From CAWEPK01 sp963835595 (GTDB lineage: Bacteria > Desulfobacterota > Syntrophorhabdia > Syntrophorhabdales > WCHB1-27): 64,000 bases of DNA. This document shows positions 10,065 through 18,128 of the stretch, in pieces; position 1 is the stretch's first letter, and each line of letters starts with the position of its first letter. Under the pieces are notes generated by a model that did not search any database, was not told the DNA's origin, and worked only from the letters and a program-made list of their open reading frames with translations. The translations under genes were made by a program, and so were the position numbers. Location of the stretch: NCBI GenBank assembly GCA_963835595.1, contig CAWIGL010000002.1:1240001-1304000 (forward strand). Direction: 5' to 3'.

Positions 10065-12047
10065 TTAGTCTTTCTGCTGCCCTTTACGGTTCCGCAACTG
10101 CTCCGTCACGCGGGGGAAGGCGTTCTCGTTCGTGTGGGGGATGAAGAGGGCGGCAACGAACTCATCCATGAAGCCGGGGTTGTTCGACAGCTCGACGTTC
10201 GTCATCGTCCTCGCGATCCGCTCCGTCTCCTTCAAAAGGTCGCGGGAGAATGAAAGCAGCCGCGCCCCCAGAAGGGAGCCGTTGCCGACGAAGAGGAACT
10301 TCTCGGGCGGTACGTCCGGCAGTAGGCCGATTGTCTGCGCCTTCTCCAGGTCCATCGAGCGGCCGAAGCCGCCCGCTATGATGACCCTTTCCACGTGCTC
10401 GAAGGAAAGGCCGACGCTGTCGAGGAGCGTCTTGCACCCCGCGTAGATGGCCGCCTTCGTCCTTATAAGGTTGTCGAGATCGACTTCCGTCAGGACGATG
10501 TCCCTCCCGATGTGGCTCTCTGCCGCATAGCTCAGCACGTACTCCCACCCGCTTTCGCCATCCCGCACCCGCGTGGTGGGCAGGTCGCGGGCGAACTTGC
10601 CGTTCTGGTCGATGACGCCCGCCTCGAAAAGCTCGGCGACCGCGTCGATGAGGCCCGACCCGCAGATGCCCGCCGGCTGCGCCCTCCCGATGGTCAGAAT
10701 CATCGGCTCGTAGGTCGAGGGGTTGATCTTCACTTGCTCGATGGCCCCCTTGCCCGCCCTCATGCCGAACTTGATCCCGCCCCCTTCGAAGGCAGGCCCC
10801 GCCGAGCAGGAGGTGCAGGTCAGCCAGTCCTTGTTGCCGACGACGATCTCGCCGTTCGTCCCTACGTCGATGAAGAGCGTAACCTCGTCGCGCTGGAAGA
10901 TGCCTGAGCCGAGCACGCCTGCAACGATATCCCCGCCGACGTATGACGCAACGCAGGGGAATATATACGTGAAAACGTGGTCCCTGACGTTCAGGCCGAT
11001 GTTGATCGCCCTCACGGGGGGGATGAAATTGGCCGTCGGCGTGTAGGGGTCGAGCATGAGGTACTTGGGGTCGAGGCCGAGCACCAGGTGGGTCATCGTG
11101 GTGTTGCCCGCGAAGACGAGGTGGGATACCTGATCGACGGTCACGCCGCTCGCGGTCAGCAGCTCGCCGATGACGCCGTTTATCGTTGAGACGACCACCT
11201 CCTGGAGCCTCTTCAAGCCGCCGCCCTTCTGGGAAAAGACGATCCTGGATATGACGTCCTCGCCGTAGCTTATCTGGGCATTATAGTCGGCTGTCTCAGC
11301 GAGCGTGCAGACCTGGGTGCCGCTTTCCACCCCGCCCGGACGCCCGTAGGCCCGGCAGCGCTCAAGGTCGAGGAGCTGGCCACAGACGGTCGTCGTGCCG
11401 ATATCGATCACGATGGAGTAATTCTGCTCCTCCGTGTTGCCCGGCTCCACGTTTATGAGCGTGTAGCCCTTCCTGGTCAGCACTATCGTGACCGTAACGC
11501 GCCAGCCTGAGGACCTCAGCACGGACGACAGCTTCTTGAGCATCCTGAAATCGACCGAGACTTCTTTCATCTGGTGGGTCTTGCGGAGTTCCCTGGTAAG
11601 CCTTGCGAGGTCGTTAAGGTTGTCCGCGGCGGAAGGCGGGGGAAGCTCGACGTACTTCTTGAAAACGGACGGATCGACGGACCACCCCTTGACGAGACGG
11701 TCCACGTCGATGGCCGAAAGGATGTGGGAAGGCCCGCCTTTTCTCTTGAGGGCCGCCCTGTCCACCTGGGACTCGAAGGGTATCTCCACTACGAGGTCGC
11801 CCTGCGGATGCGTCATGCAGGCGAGGCGCACCCCCTCGTCGTACTCCCATTTCGATATCTTCGGGTGGCTCTGGGAGTGGGCTTTCCCCTCCCGCACCTT
11901 TATCCTGCACTTCCCGCACGCCCCGTTGCCGCCGCAGCTCGCGTTGATGTGTATGCCGCTCCGCATGGCGACTTCGAGGACCGTCTCGCTTTCCCCGGCG
12001 GGGAAGGTTTTTTCGATCGGAAGGAATGTGATCCTGTGCTCGCTCAT
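10065..12047 (-). CDS. 2Fe-2S ferredoxin/ASKHA domain protein (RACo-like, DUF4445)
   Basis: A 660-residue protein. The N-terminal 100 residues are a plant-type [2Fe-2S] ferredoxin domain with ligands in NASCGGNGACGKC and a later Cys in LACMTHP. The rest is an actin-like ATPase domain with IVIDIGTTTVCG, TLFIDVGTNGEIVVG and a C-terminal IIAGGFGRSMDLEKAQ. This architecture is that of RACo/RamA-type activators, which use ATP to re-reduce Co(II) corrinoid proteins to Co(I). No corrinoid protein or methyltransferase is nearby, so the partner is unknown. The start at 12047 (MSEHRITF) was chosen because the domain begins there; the open frame continues 39 codons upstream. Confidence 0.85.
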   Translation of the reverse strand: MSEHRITFLPIEKTFPAGESETVLEVAMRSGIHINASCGGNGACGKCRIKVREGKAHSQSHPKISKWEYDEGVRLACMTHPQGDLVVEIPFESQVDRAALKRKGGPSHILSAIDVDRLVKGWSVDPSVFKKYVELPPPSAADNLNDLARLTRELRKTHQMKEVSVDFRMLKKLSSVLRSSGWRVTVTIVLTRKGYTLINVEPGNTEEQNYSIVIDIGTTTVCGQLLDLERCRAYGRPGGVESGTQVCTLAETADYNAQISYGEDVISRIVFSQKGGGLKRLQEVVVSTINGVIGELLTASGVTVDQVSHLVFAGNTTMTHLVLGLDPKYLMLDPYTPTANFIPPVRAINIGLNVRDHVFTYIFPCVASYVGGDIVAGVLGSGIFQRDEVTLFIDVGTNGEIVVGNKDWLTCTSCSAGPAFEGGGIKFGMRAGKGAIEQVKINPSTYEPMILTIGRAQPAGICGSGLIDAVAELFEAGVIDQNGKFARDLPTTRVRDGESGWEYVLSYAAESHIGRDIVLTEVDLDNLIRTKAAIYAGCKTLLDSVGLSFEHVERVIIAGGFGRSMDLEKAQTIGLLPDVPPEKFLFVGNGSLLGARLLSFSRDLLKETERIARTMTNVELSNNPGFMDEFVAALFIPHTNENAFPRVTEQLRNRKGQQKD

Positions 12048-12237
12048 AAGAAAAAGGCCTGTGCGGCCGAAAGACGCGATGCCTAAAGCCGGATGCCCCG
12101 GTGCGCCCCCGGGCGAAGGACGGAAACCGCCGGACCTTCGAAAGGGCGGAGGACCGCCGTTCACTATCCTAAACCAGGATGGCAGATTATATCACTTTTC
12201 CGCCCCTTGTCAAGCCATAGCCTGCCTCAAAATTCTA

Positions 12238-12292
12238 TTGACAGCGGCCGGGCGAGGCGATATCATAACTACTTTCATTCATTATAGTGAAT
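12238..12292 (+). promoter_or_regulatory. promoter and operator-like inverted repeat of the iclR-family gene
   Basis: TTGACA (12238-12243) and TATCAT (12261-12266) are 17 nt apart. Downstream, ATTCA-N6-TGAAT (12277-12292) ends one base before the ATG at 12294. The position suggests autoregulation by the IclR protein. There is no clear ribosome-binding site. Confidence 0.6.
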
Positions 12293-12293
12293 C

Positions 12294-13067
12294 ATGTATA
12301 ACGCACCCATACTGAAGAAGGCCGTCGAGGTCATAAAACTCATAGTCAAGGAGAATAAGCCCCTTGGCGTCACGGACATCGCGCGCGCCCTCTCCATCAG
12401 CAAGAGCACGACGTTCGGCATACTGAAATCGCTGGAGGAGGAGAGCTTCCTCGTAAAGGACCCTTCGAGCAAGAAATACAGCACGGGGAGCACCCTCTTC
12501 GAGCTGTCGAAGAAGATCCTGCGGACCACGGACGTCGCCCTGACGGCAAGGCCATACCTGGAAAAGCTCCTGGAGGCGGTCGATGAGACGGTCTTTCTGG
12601 GGATCAAAGAGGACGAGGCGGTCAAGGTCCTCGACGTGCTAGAGCCGCAGAAGGAGTTCAAGATATCGTCCTCCATCGGCAGCCATGCCTCCCTCGTTGC
12701 CGGCGTCATCGGCAAGATCTTCCTCTCTGCCATGAGCAGCGACGAGGTGACGGCGCTGCTTGCCCAGAAGGGGCTGCGCAAATACACGGAGAATTCGATC
12801 ACGGACGCCGACCAGTTCATCCGGGAGCTGGAAAAGACGCGGGAGCAAGGGTACGCCGTCGATCTTGAGGAATACATGAAGGGGGTGAGGGCCGTAGGCA
12901 GCCTGATTTATTCCGGCCACTTCCCCGTGGCGGGCGTCTGGGTCGTCGGCTTTGCCAACTCGATGAGCGACGCGAAAATGCCCGTCGTGATCGCCCAGGT
13001 GAAGGCGACGGCCGAGCAGATAAGCATCAGCCTCTCGCCCTTCCTTTCAAAGGGAAAAACCATTTAA
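12294..13067 (+). CDS. IclR-family transcriptional regulator
   Basis: A 257-residue regulator with the IclR layout: an N-terminal winged helix-turn-helix (about residues 5-65, with LGVTDIARALSISKSTTFGIL as the DNA-binding part) and a C-terminal effector-binding GAF-like domain (about 80-250, with the GSHASLVAGVIGKIFLSAM core helix). IclR proteins usually control catabolic genes next to them. Here the divergent neighbour is the RACo-like gene, so a role in corrinoid-dependent methyl metabolism is conceivable but is only inferred from position. It is followed directly by the 312-bp element, and its stop codon lies inside a 17-bp repeat that flanks that element. Confidence 0.9.
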   Translation: MYNAPILKKAVEVIKLIVKENKPLGVTDIARALSISKSTTFGILKSLEEESFLVKDPSSKKYSTGSTLFELSKKILRTTDVALTARPYLEKLLEAVDETVFLGIKEDEAVKVLDVLEPQKEFKISSSIGSHASLVAGVIGKIFLSAMSSDEVTALLAQKGLRKYTENSITDADQFIRELEKTREQGYAVDLEEYMKGVRAVGSLIYSGHFPVAGVWVVGFANSMSDAKMPVVIAQVKATAEQISISLSPFLSKGKTI

Positions 13068-13403
13068 TCGACGGCAAACGCATTTGGGACATCTCACCTT
13101 AAGGGAGGGGAGATACGTCCCTGAAACACGCATCACGTAGCGTTGCGGCCCGCGAAACGTGAAGTGATATGACGCGGGCGCCCCGCTAAGGCAGGTTGTG
13201 CAAGAGCCCTAAGCGTCCGCCTTTTAGAAAAAAAGGCGGTGCTGCGAGTCGCTCGTACCCTCTCTTACTCTCCGTCTCGCAGCAAGCGAAGCGAAGCCTT
13301 ACGCTGATCGGGAGCATAGTGCCGGCGTGTGAAGGGAGCGTATCCCCCTCCCTTAGCGACACTCAGGTTTCAAATGCGTTTGCCCTACCATTTAATCGAC
13401 GGC
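13059..13403. repeat. 312-bp noncoding element with inverted ends and 17-bp flanking direct repeats
   Basis: The core, 13073-13384, has 14-bp perfect inverted ends GGCAAACGCATTTG. The similarity continues inwards imperfectly for about 65 bp per arm (blocks TAAGGGAGGGG, GATACG, TCCCT and ACACGC recur in order). Each arm holds its own hairpin around a GGGG(A)GATACG loop. The middle has more hairpins: CCGCCTTTT/AAAAGGCGG at 13216-13238 and a TGCTGCGAG/CTCGCAGCA pair. The 17-mer ACCATTTAATCGACGGC occurs at 13059-13075 and 13387-13403, overlapping the iclR stop codon, so it may be a target duplication. I see no protein-coding capacity. It could be a miniature mobile element or a structured RNA. 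Confidence 0.65.
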
Positions 13404-13430
13404 CGGGCGCAGGGGGCGGGCAGCCTCTTT

Positions 13431-14258
13431 TTACCGGCTGCTGCATAGGCGCGACGCGACTGTTTCCGGCAGCCCAAGGTAGTAGCGCGCCTCCTCAGTT
13501 TTCCCCCTTTTCTCTGCGCCGCGCGCCACGACAGCACACTTCTTCCGCAGCTCCGCGAGCGTAGCAGGCCGCAAAGCCTCGGGAAGCGCGCCGGATTCAA
13601 GGAGCTTTGCGAGGCTCCTTATCCGGTAGGCGTCCATCACCTCACGGCTGCGCGACAACTGGTCCGCATGGCCTCCCCTTTTTATGATAAGCTGACTCGG
13701 GATAAACAGGACCGGGTAGCGGGACGTGATGCGGAGCCACATGTCGTAGTCCTCGCAGACGGGCAGGGACTCGTCGAAAAGACCCGCCTCGTCGAATACC
13801 TCCCTTTTGATGACTGCCGAAGATGGGCTGATGATGCACAGGGGCAGGCACCGCTCGTAAATAAAGCCGGCATGCTTGGCGTGCCTCTTTTTCTGGTTGA
13901 TCCGCCGGCCGTTCATGAGCCACATCTCGTCCGTGTAGCTTACCACCCATCCGCCCTGCGCCATCGCCTCCATCTGCATGCGCAATTTCTCTTTTTTCCA
14001 CAGGTCGTCCGCGTCGAGAAAGGCGATGTATTCCCCCCTGGCGCGGGCAAGCCCTGCGTTCCTGGCCGAGCTGACGCCGCCGTTCTCCTTCCAGACGTAG
14101 GTGACGGGCAGCCCTTCCGTCTCCCGGTCCGAGCCGTCCGTCGAGCCGTCATCAACGACAATGATTTCTTTGTCCGCGTAGTCCTGGCCGAGGACCGAGC
14201 CAAGCGCCTCCGAAAGAAAGCGGCGCCTGTTATAAGTGGTGACGATTACCGAAACCAT
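13431..14258 (-). CDS. family 2 glycosyltransferase
   Basis: A 275-residue GT-A-fold glycosyltransferase that would add a sugar from a nucleotide donor to a surface polysaccharide or lipid. It starts MVSVIVTTYNRRRFLSEAL. The nucleotide-binding Asp residues are in VVDDGSTDGSD, the metal-binding DxD is in FLDADDLW (about residue 90), and a likely catalytic acidic site is in CEDYDMWLRI. There is no membrane segment. It lies 36 nt after the Thi4 gene in the same direction, so it may be read from the riboswitch-controlled promoter, although its function is unrelated to thiamine. Confidence 0.88.
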   Translation of the reverse strand: MVSVIVTTYNRRRFLSEALGSVLGQDYADKEIIVVDDGSTDGSDRETEGLPVTYVWKENGGVSSARNAGLARARGEYIAFLDADDLWKKEKLRMQMEAMAQGGWVVSYTDEMWLMNGRRINQKKRHAKHAGFIYERCLPLCIISPSSAVIKREVFDEAGLFDESLPVCEDYDMWLRITSRYPVLFIPSQLIIKRGGHADQLSRSREVMDAYRIRSLAKLLESGALPEALRPATLAELRKKCAVVARGAEKRGKTEEARYYLGLPETVASRLCSSR

Positions 14259-14294
14259 CTCTTTATCGGACGCCGGGCCGATCGGCCTCCCGCC

Positions 14295-15070
14295 CTATTT
14301 CAGCGCCTCCAGGACAAGGCGCGCGACCTTCTGCCCGGACATGAGCATCCCGCCGAAGACCGGTCCCATCCGGTATCCCCCCAGTGATGCGTTTACTGCC
14401 ATCCCTGAAAGGAACAGCCCCGGATAGACCTCCCCCGTATGCTCGACAGTGGAGCGCTCGGCCATCTCCGCCCAGAGCGAGCTCTCGCCTTCGAAGCGGC
14501 CTGAAGGCGTCTTCAACGCAATCCGGTTCTTCCTCTGGAGGACCTGGACCACCTCAGCGGGATGACCCGTGGCGTCTATCACGACGCGCGAGCGCACAGC
14601 CAGGGGATCGACGTGAAGTCCGGCCATCTCGACCGCCGACCAGTTGATGACCAACCCTGCGACCCTTTCCTCCCTGACCAGCAAATCCTCCACGCTTATT
14701 CCGTTGAAGATCCGCAGTCCCGCCCGGCAGGCAAGGGAGCAAAGGGAGGCGACCGTTTCCACCGAGTCGGCCGTGTAGTAGCCTTCCTGAAATTTTTCCG
14801 TGCGTATCCCGAATTCCTCAATTATAGGCAGGGCCTCCTCCTGGACGACGATCTCGTTGAAGAGCATGCCTCCCCCCACATGCCGCCGCCTACGCTCATT
14901 TTTCTTTCGAAGAGGGCTACTTTTTTACCTGCCTTGGCCAGGCAGTACCCTGCAACGAGTCCCGAAGGGCCTGCGCCGACAACGGCCGCGTCAAGGTCCA
15001 GCCCGTCGGACAGCTTGCGCATGAAGCGCTCGATAATAGCCCGCGAAATGACGACCTCATCCAGTGCCAT
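14295..15070 (-). CDS. thi4: Thi4-type thiazole synthase, frame broken by one base
   Basis: Thi4-family enzymes build the thiazole moiety of thiamine from NAD and glycine. The N-terminus has the FAD/NAD-binding AAVVGAGPSGLVAGY, and the C-terminus has GYRMGPVFGGMLMSGQKVA. At the position where yeast THI4 has its sulfur-donating Cys (SCMDP), this protein reads LHVDP. A His there marks the archaeal/bacterial sulfide-using, multi-turnover type. The start at 15070 has a strong AAAGGAGGAG site. The frame breaks in a G6 run (14872-14877 on the + strand): adding one G joins SVGGGMW to GGGMLFNEIVV and gives about 258 residues. It is preceded by a TPP riboswitch. Confidence 0.87.
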
Positions 15071-15088
15071 GAATCTCCTCCTTTTGAT

Positions 15089-15122
15089 AAAAAAAGCCGC
15101 CATCTTTCCTAAAGCGGCGGCT
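15089..15122 (-). terminator. terminator/expression platform of the TPP riboswitch
   Basis: On the - strand AGCCGCC and GGCGGCT (14-nt loop) form a hairpin followed by seven T, 19 nt after the aptamer and before the Thi4 ribosome-binding site. This is the expected transcriptional off-switch. Confidence 0.8.
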
Positions 15123-15140
15123 GCTCCAACTCCTCTGGCC

Positions 15141-15229
15141 TGTCTTCCCTACGCTGGCATTACCCAACAGGTTCAAGGGGTCACTCCGCCCTAGCGGAGT
15201 TTCTCAGCCGTTTCAGCTCCCCCGGCAGT
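15141..15229 (-). promoter_or_regulatory. TPP riboswitch (THI element)
   Basis: Read on the - strand, the leader contains GGGGGAGCTGAAACGGCTGAGA, the P3 arm ACTCCGC...GCGGAGT, then GACCCCTTGAACCTG and GGGTAATGCCAGCGTAGGGA (all named in pieces), the classic THI-box core. It lies directly upstream of a terminator and the Thi4 gene. Thiamine pyrophosphate binding should favour the terminator and shut off thiazole synthesis. Confidence 0.95.
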
Positions 15230-15303
15230 TATGTTCTCAGGAATGTTATAAAACAATGCCTCATCAACATCAAGACAAATCTCTTACAGCATAAAAGCGA
15301 CAG

Positions 15304-15336
15304 AAAAATAGGGGGCCGGGAAAACTCCGGCCCCCT
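15304..15336 (-). terminator. rho-independent terminator after the tRNA pair
   Basis: On the - strand GGGGGCCGG and CCGGCCCCC (7-nt loop) form a 9-bp stem followed by TATTTTT, 18 nt after the tRNA-Asp 3' end. Confidence 0.85.
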
Positions 15337-15353
15337 ATAACCCCGTTATATTT

Positions 15354-15430
<77 letters not shown>

Positions 15431-15447
15431 GCTTTTTCGCTCCTTTA

Positions 15448-15522
15448 TGGTAGGCGGAACAGGGATTGAACCTGTGACCCCCGGCTTGTAAGGCCGATGC
15501 TCTCCCGCTGAGCTACCCGCCC
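15448..15522 (-). tRNA. tRNA-Val (TAC)
   Basis: A 75-nt cloverleaf with D-arm AGCTCAGCGGGAGAGCA, anticodon loop CTTACAA (anticodon TAC), T-arm CAGGTTCAATCCCTG and an encoded CCA. The acceptor stem GGGCGGG/CCGCCT contains G-T pairs. It is probably cotranscribed with tRNA-Asp. Confidence 0.93.
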
Positions 15523-15642
15523 TTCGTTCCGCGCAAATCTATCAGTTCCTGCCCTCTGAAAGACCGCTATAGGGAACAAAGTATACTACGATTTCGATTG
15601 CATTTCTATCGTTTTCTTGCTGGTCGTCATCAGGCCGCATGG

Positions 15643-15692
15643 CATGATATGAAAAAAATCATGTTGACAAAATAACAAAACGGTTTTACTTT
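15643..15692 (+). promoter_or_regulatory. promoter and operator-like repeat of the toxin-antitoxin genes
   Basis: TTGACA (15664-15669) and TACTTT (15687-15692) are 17 nt apart. Immediately upstream CATGAT-N9-ATCATG (15643-15663) is a perfect inverted repeat abutting the -35, a likely site for autorepression by the AbrB-type antitoxin. Confidence 0.6.
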
Positions 15693-15719
15693 CTTACTTA
15701 CATTAGGAGGTCTCTTGCA

Positions 15720-15989
15720 ATGACGGTAACCATATCAGCGAAAGGCCAGGTGGCCCTGCCCAAGAAGGTACGGGACAAGCTGGCCATCAAAACGGGGGAC
15801 CAGTTCAGGGTGGAGGTGTCGGGCGCAAAGATCGTGCTCACACCTGTCGTGACCGTGCCGAAGGAACAGGCCTGGTTCTGGACCGACGCGATTCAAGCGA
15901 AGGTACGGGCAAGCGAAGAGGACCACCGGAAGGGCAACTACAAGGAGTATAAGGAGGTAGACCGACTACTGAGAGACCTGAAGGAATGA
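15720..15989 (+). CDS. AbrB/MazE-type antitoxin
   Basis: An 89-residue protein beginning MTVTISAKGQVALPKKVRDKL, the swapped-hairpin AbrB/SpoVT DNA-binding fold (residues 1-45). A charged C-terminal helix (residues 55-89) probably neutralises the toxin. A strong TTAGGAGG site precedes the ATG. Its stop overlaps the toxin start (ATGA), so the two are translationally coupled. By analogy with other type II systems it should repress its own promoter, where an inverted repeat is present. Confidence 0.85.
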   Translation: MTVTISAKGQVALPKKVRDKLAIKTGDQFRVEVSGAKIVLTPVVTVPKEQAWFWTDAIQAKVRASEEDHRKGNYKEYKEVDRLLRDLKE

Positions 15990-16249
15990 ACGAAAACATC
16001 ATCGAAGTGACGGCACGGTTCTTCGCCTATTACGATGAATTGCCCAAAGAGATAAAGAAAAAATTCAAGAAGCAGGTGGCCTATCTCATCAATAATCCGA
16101 AACATCGCTCCTTGCAGGTACACCAGATAGAAGGCTCCGAGTACTGGGAGTTCTACGTCGATAAGGGCTACCGGTGCGTTTTCAAGCGGCAGGGCAACAG
16201 GTACGAGCTTCATTACGTCGGGACCCATGCCCTGGTAGACAGCTTCTAA
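15986..16249 (+). CDS. RelE/ParE-superfamily toxin
   Basis: An 87-residue basic protein. The core YYDELPKEIKKKFKKQVAYLINNP, then GSEYWEFYVDKGYRCVFKRQGNRYELHYVGTHALVDSF, resembles RelE-superfamily toxins that cleave mRNA or poison gyrase: long N-terminal helices, then a four-stranded sheet with conserved Tyr, Arg and a terminal His. Which activity applies cannot be told. It is coupled to the upstream antitoxin by a 4-nt overlap, the standard order for this class. Confidence 0.8.
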   Translation: MNENIIEVTARFFAYYDELPKEIKKKFKKQVAYLINNPKHRSLQVHQIEGSEYWEFYVDKGYRCVFKRQGNRYELHYVGTHALVDSF

Positions 16250-16287
16250 AAAAACGAAACTGCCCCTCCGCGCCTTGTCAAAGCGCG

Positions 16288-17547
16288 TCAGGCGATCTCG
16301 GCCTCTTCCTCGTAAATCAAAATGGGCTTCTCGTGGCTGGAGATGACCTCCTCGCTCACCACGCACTCCTTCACGTTGGTGATCGACGGCAGCTCGTACA
16401 TCACGTCGAGCATGACCTTCTCCATGATCGACCTCAAGCCGCGCGCGCCCGTCTTCTTCTTCATGGCATCTCTCGCTATTGCGCGGATGGCCCCTTCGGT
16501 GAAGGTGAGCTTCACGTTCTCAAGCTCGAAGAGCTTCTTGTACTGCTTGACGATGGCGTTCCTGGGCTTCTTCAGTATCTCGACCAGCACGTCCTCAGCA
16601 AGCTCTTCCAGCGTCGCGGTGATGGGCAGCCTGCCGATGAACTCGGGGATCAGCCCGTATTTCAGCAGGTCTTCCGGCTGCACCTCCTTGATGAGCTCGC
16701 CGTACATCTTGTCCCTTCCGCCCTCGACATCGACGCCGAATCCGATGCTCTTCCTGCCGATCCGGTTCGCTATGATCGATTCGAGGCCGTGGAACGCGCC
16801 GCCGCAAATGAAAAGGATATTCGTCGTGTCGACCTTGATGTAGTCCTGCTGCGGGTGCTTCCTGCCGCCCTTCGGCGGCACGTTGGCTACCGTGCCCTCT
16901 ATGATCTTCAGGAGGGCCTGCTGCACCCCCTCGCCCGACACGTCGCGCGTGATGGACGGGCTGTCCGTCTTCTTCGATATCTTGTCGATCTCGTCGATGT
17001 AGACGATGCCCTTTTCCGCCCTCTCTATGTTGTAGTCCGCGGACTGGAGCAGGTTGAGTATGATGTTCTCGACGTCCTCGCCTACGTACCCCGCTTCCGT
17101 CAGGGTCGTCGCGTCCGCGATGGTAAAGGGCACGTGCAGTATCTTGGCCAGCGTCTGGGCGAGCAGCGTCTTGCCGGAGCCCGTCGGCCCGACAAGGAGG
17201 ATATTGCTCTTCTGGATCTCTACGTCGTCGAAGGTCGTCTTCGACTCGATCCGCTTGTAGTGGTTGTAAACGGCAACGGAGAGCACCTTCTTGGCAAAGT
17301 CCTGGCCGATGACGTACTCGTCGAGTATCCTCCTGATCTCGTGAGGCTTCGGTATGGAGGTCTTGATGTACTCGAACCTCTCCCGCTTCGCCTCTTCCTG
17401 GATGATCTCGTTGCAAAGCTCTATGCACTCGTCGCAGATATAGACCATAGGGCCTGCGATAAGCTTTTTCACTTCGTCCTGGCTTTTGCCGCAGAAAGAG
17501 CAATGAAGCTTCATTGTCCTCCCGTTGCTTTTCTTCATTACCGTCAT
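16288..17547 (-). CDS. clpX: ATP-dependent Clp protease ATP-binding subunit ClpX
   Basis: ClpX unfolds substrates and feeds them to ClpP. The 419 residues begin with the C4 zinc-binding domain (CSFCGKSQDEV and CDECIELC). The AAA+ module follows, with Walker A GPTGSGKTLLAQ and Walker B IVYIDEIDKI. The pore loop GYVGEDVE and the arginine-rich TGARGLRSIMEKV sensor region are visible, as is the IGF-type loop region that docks on ClpP. A second Met (MKKSNG, residue 4) or the one before KLHCSFC are alternative starts. Its 5' end overlaps the clpP 3' end by 4 nt. Confidence 0.96.
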   Translation of the reverse strand: MTVMKKSNGRTMKLHCSFCGKSQDEVKKLIAGPMVYICDECIELCNEIIQEEAKRERFEYIKTSIPKPHEIRRILDEYVIGQDFAKKVLSVAVYNHYKRIESKTTFDDVEIQKSNILLVGPTGSGKTLLAQTLAKILHVPFTIADATTLTEAGYVGEDVENIILNLLQSADYNIERAEKGIVYIDEIDKISKKTDSPSITRDVSGEGVQQALLKIIEGTVANVPPKGGRKHPQQDYIKVDTTNILFICGGAFHGLESIIANRIGRKSIGFGVDVEGGRDKMYGELIKEVQPEDLLKYGLIPEFIGRLPITATLEELAEDVLVEILKKPRNAIVKQYKKLFELENVKLTFTEGAIRAIARDAMKKKTGARGLRSIMEKVMLDVMYELPSITNVKECVVSEEVISSHEKPILIYEEEAEIA

Positions 17548-18128
17548 GCTCGTTTCTCCACTATTTGATCTATGATGCCGTACTTGAGCGCCTGTTCGGT
17601 GGTCATGTAGAAATCCCTCTCCGTGTCCTGCCGGATGCGCTCAATGTCCTGCCCCGTGTGCTTCGTGAAAATCGTGTTGATCTCTTCTCTCATCCGCAGG
17701 ATCTCCCTCGCCTGAATGTCGATGTCCGTTGCCTGGCCCTGCACGCCCCCCAGGGGCTGGTGGATAAGCACCCGCGCGTGGGGGAGGCCATACCGCTTAC
17801 CCTTGGCGCCGCCCGCAAGGAGCACGGCCCCCATGCTGGCGGCCTGTCCTATGCAAATCGTCGCCACTTCCGGCTTCACGTACTGCATTGTATCATAAAT
17901 GGCTAGCCCACTGGTAATCAAGCCGCCCGGTGAGTTGACGTACAGGTAAATATCTTTCGCGGGGTCGTCCGATTCGAGGAAGAGCAACTGGGCGATGATG
18001 AGGTTCGCCACTATGTCGTCTATCGCCGTGCCGAGGAAGACGATGCGCTCCTTGAGGAGCCTCGAATATATGTCGAAGGCCCTCTCTCCCCTCCCGTCTT
18101 TTTCGATGACCATTGGCACAAGGTTCAT
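17544..18128 (-). CDS. clpP: ATP-dependent Clp protease proteolytic subunit ClpP
   Basis: ClpP is the serine peptidase chamber of the ClpXP protease. The 194 residues contain the nucleophile in GQAASMGAVLL (Ser about residue 99), the catalytic His in RVLIHQPLGG (about 124) and the Asp in the later DIDIQAREIL/D(T)ERDFYM region. The start overlaps the tig stop by ATGA and the stop overlaps clpX, so tig-clpP-clpX form one coupled operon, a common order in bacteria. Confidence 0.96.
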   Translation of the reverse strand: MNLVPMVIEKDGRGERAFDIYSRLLKERIVFLGTAIDDIVANLIIAQLLFLESDDPAKDIYLYVNSPGGLITSGLAIYDTMQYVKPEVATICIGQAASMGAVLLAGGAKGKRYGLPHARVLIHQPLGGVQGQATDIDIQAREILRMREEINTIFTKHTGQDIERIRQDTERDFYMTTEQALKYGIIDQIVEKRA

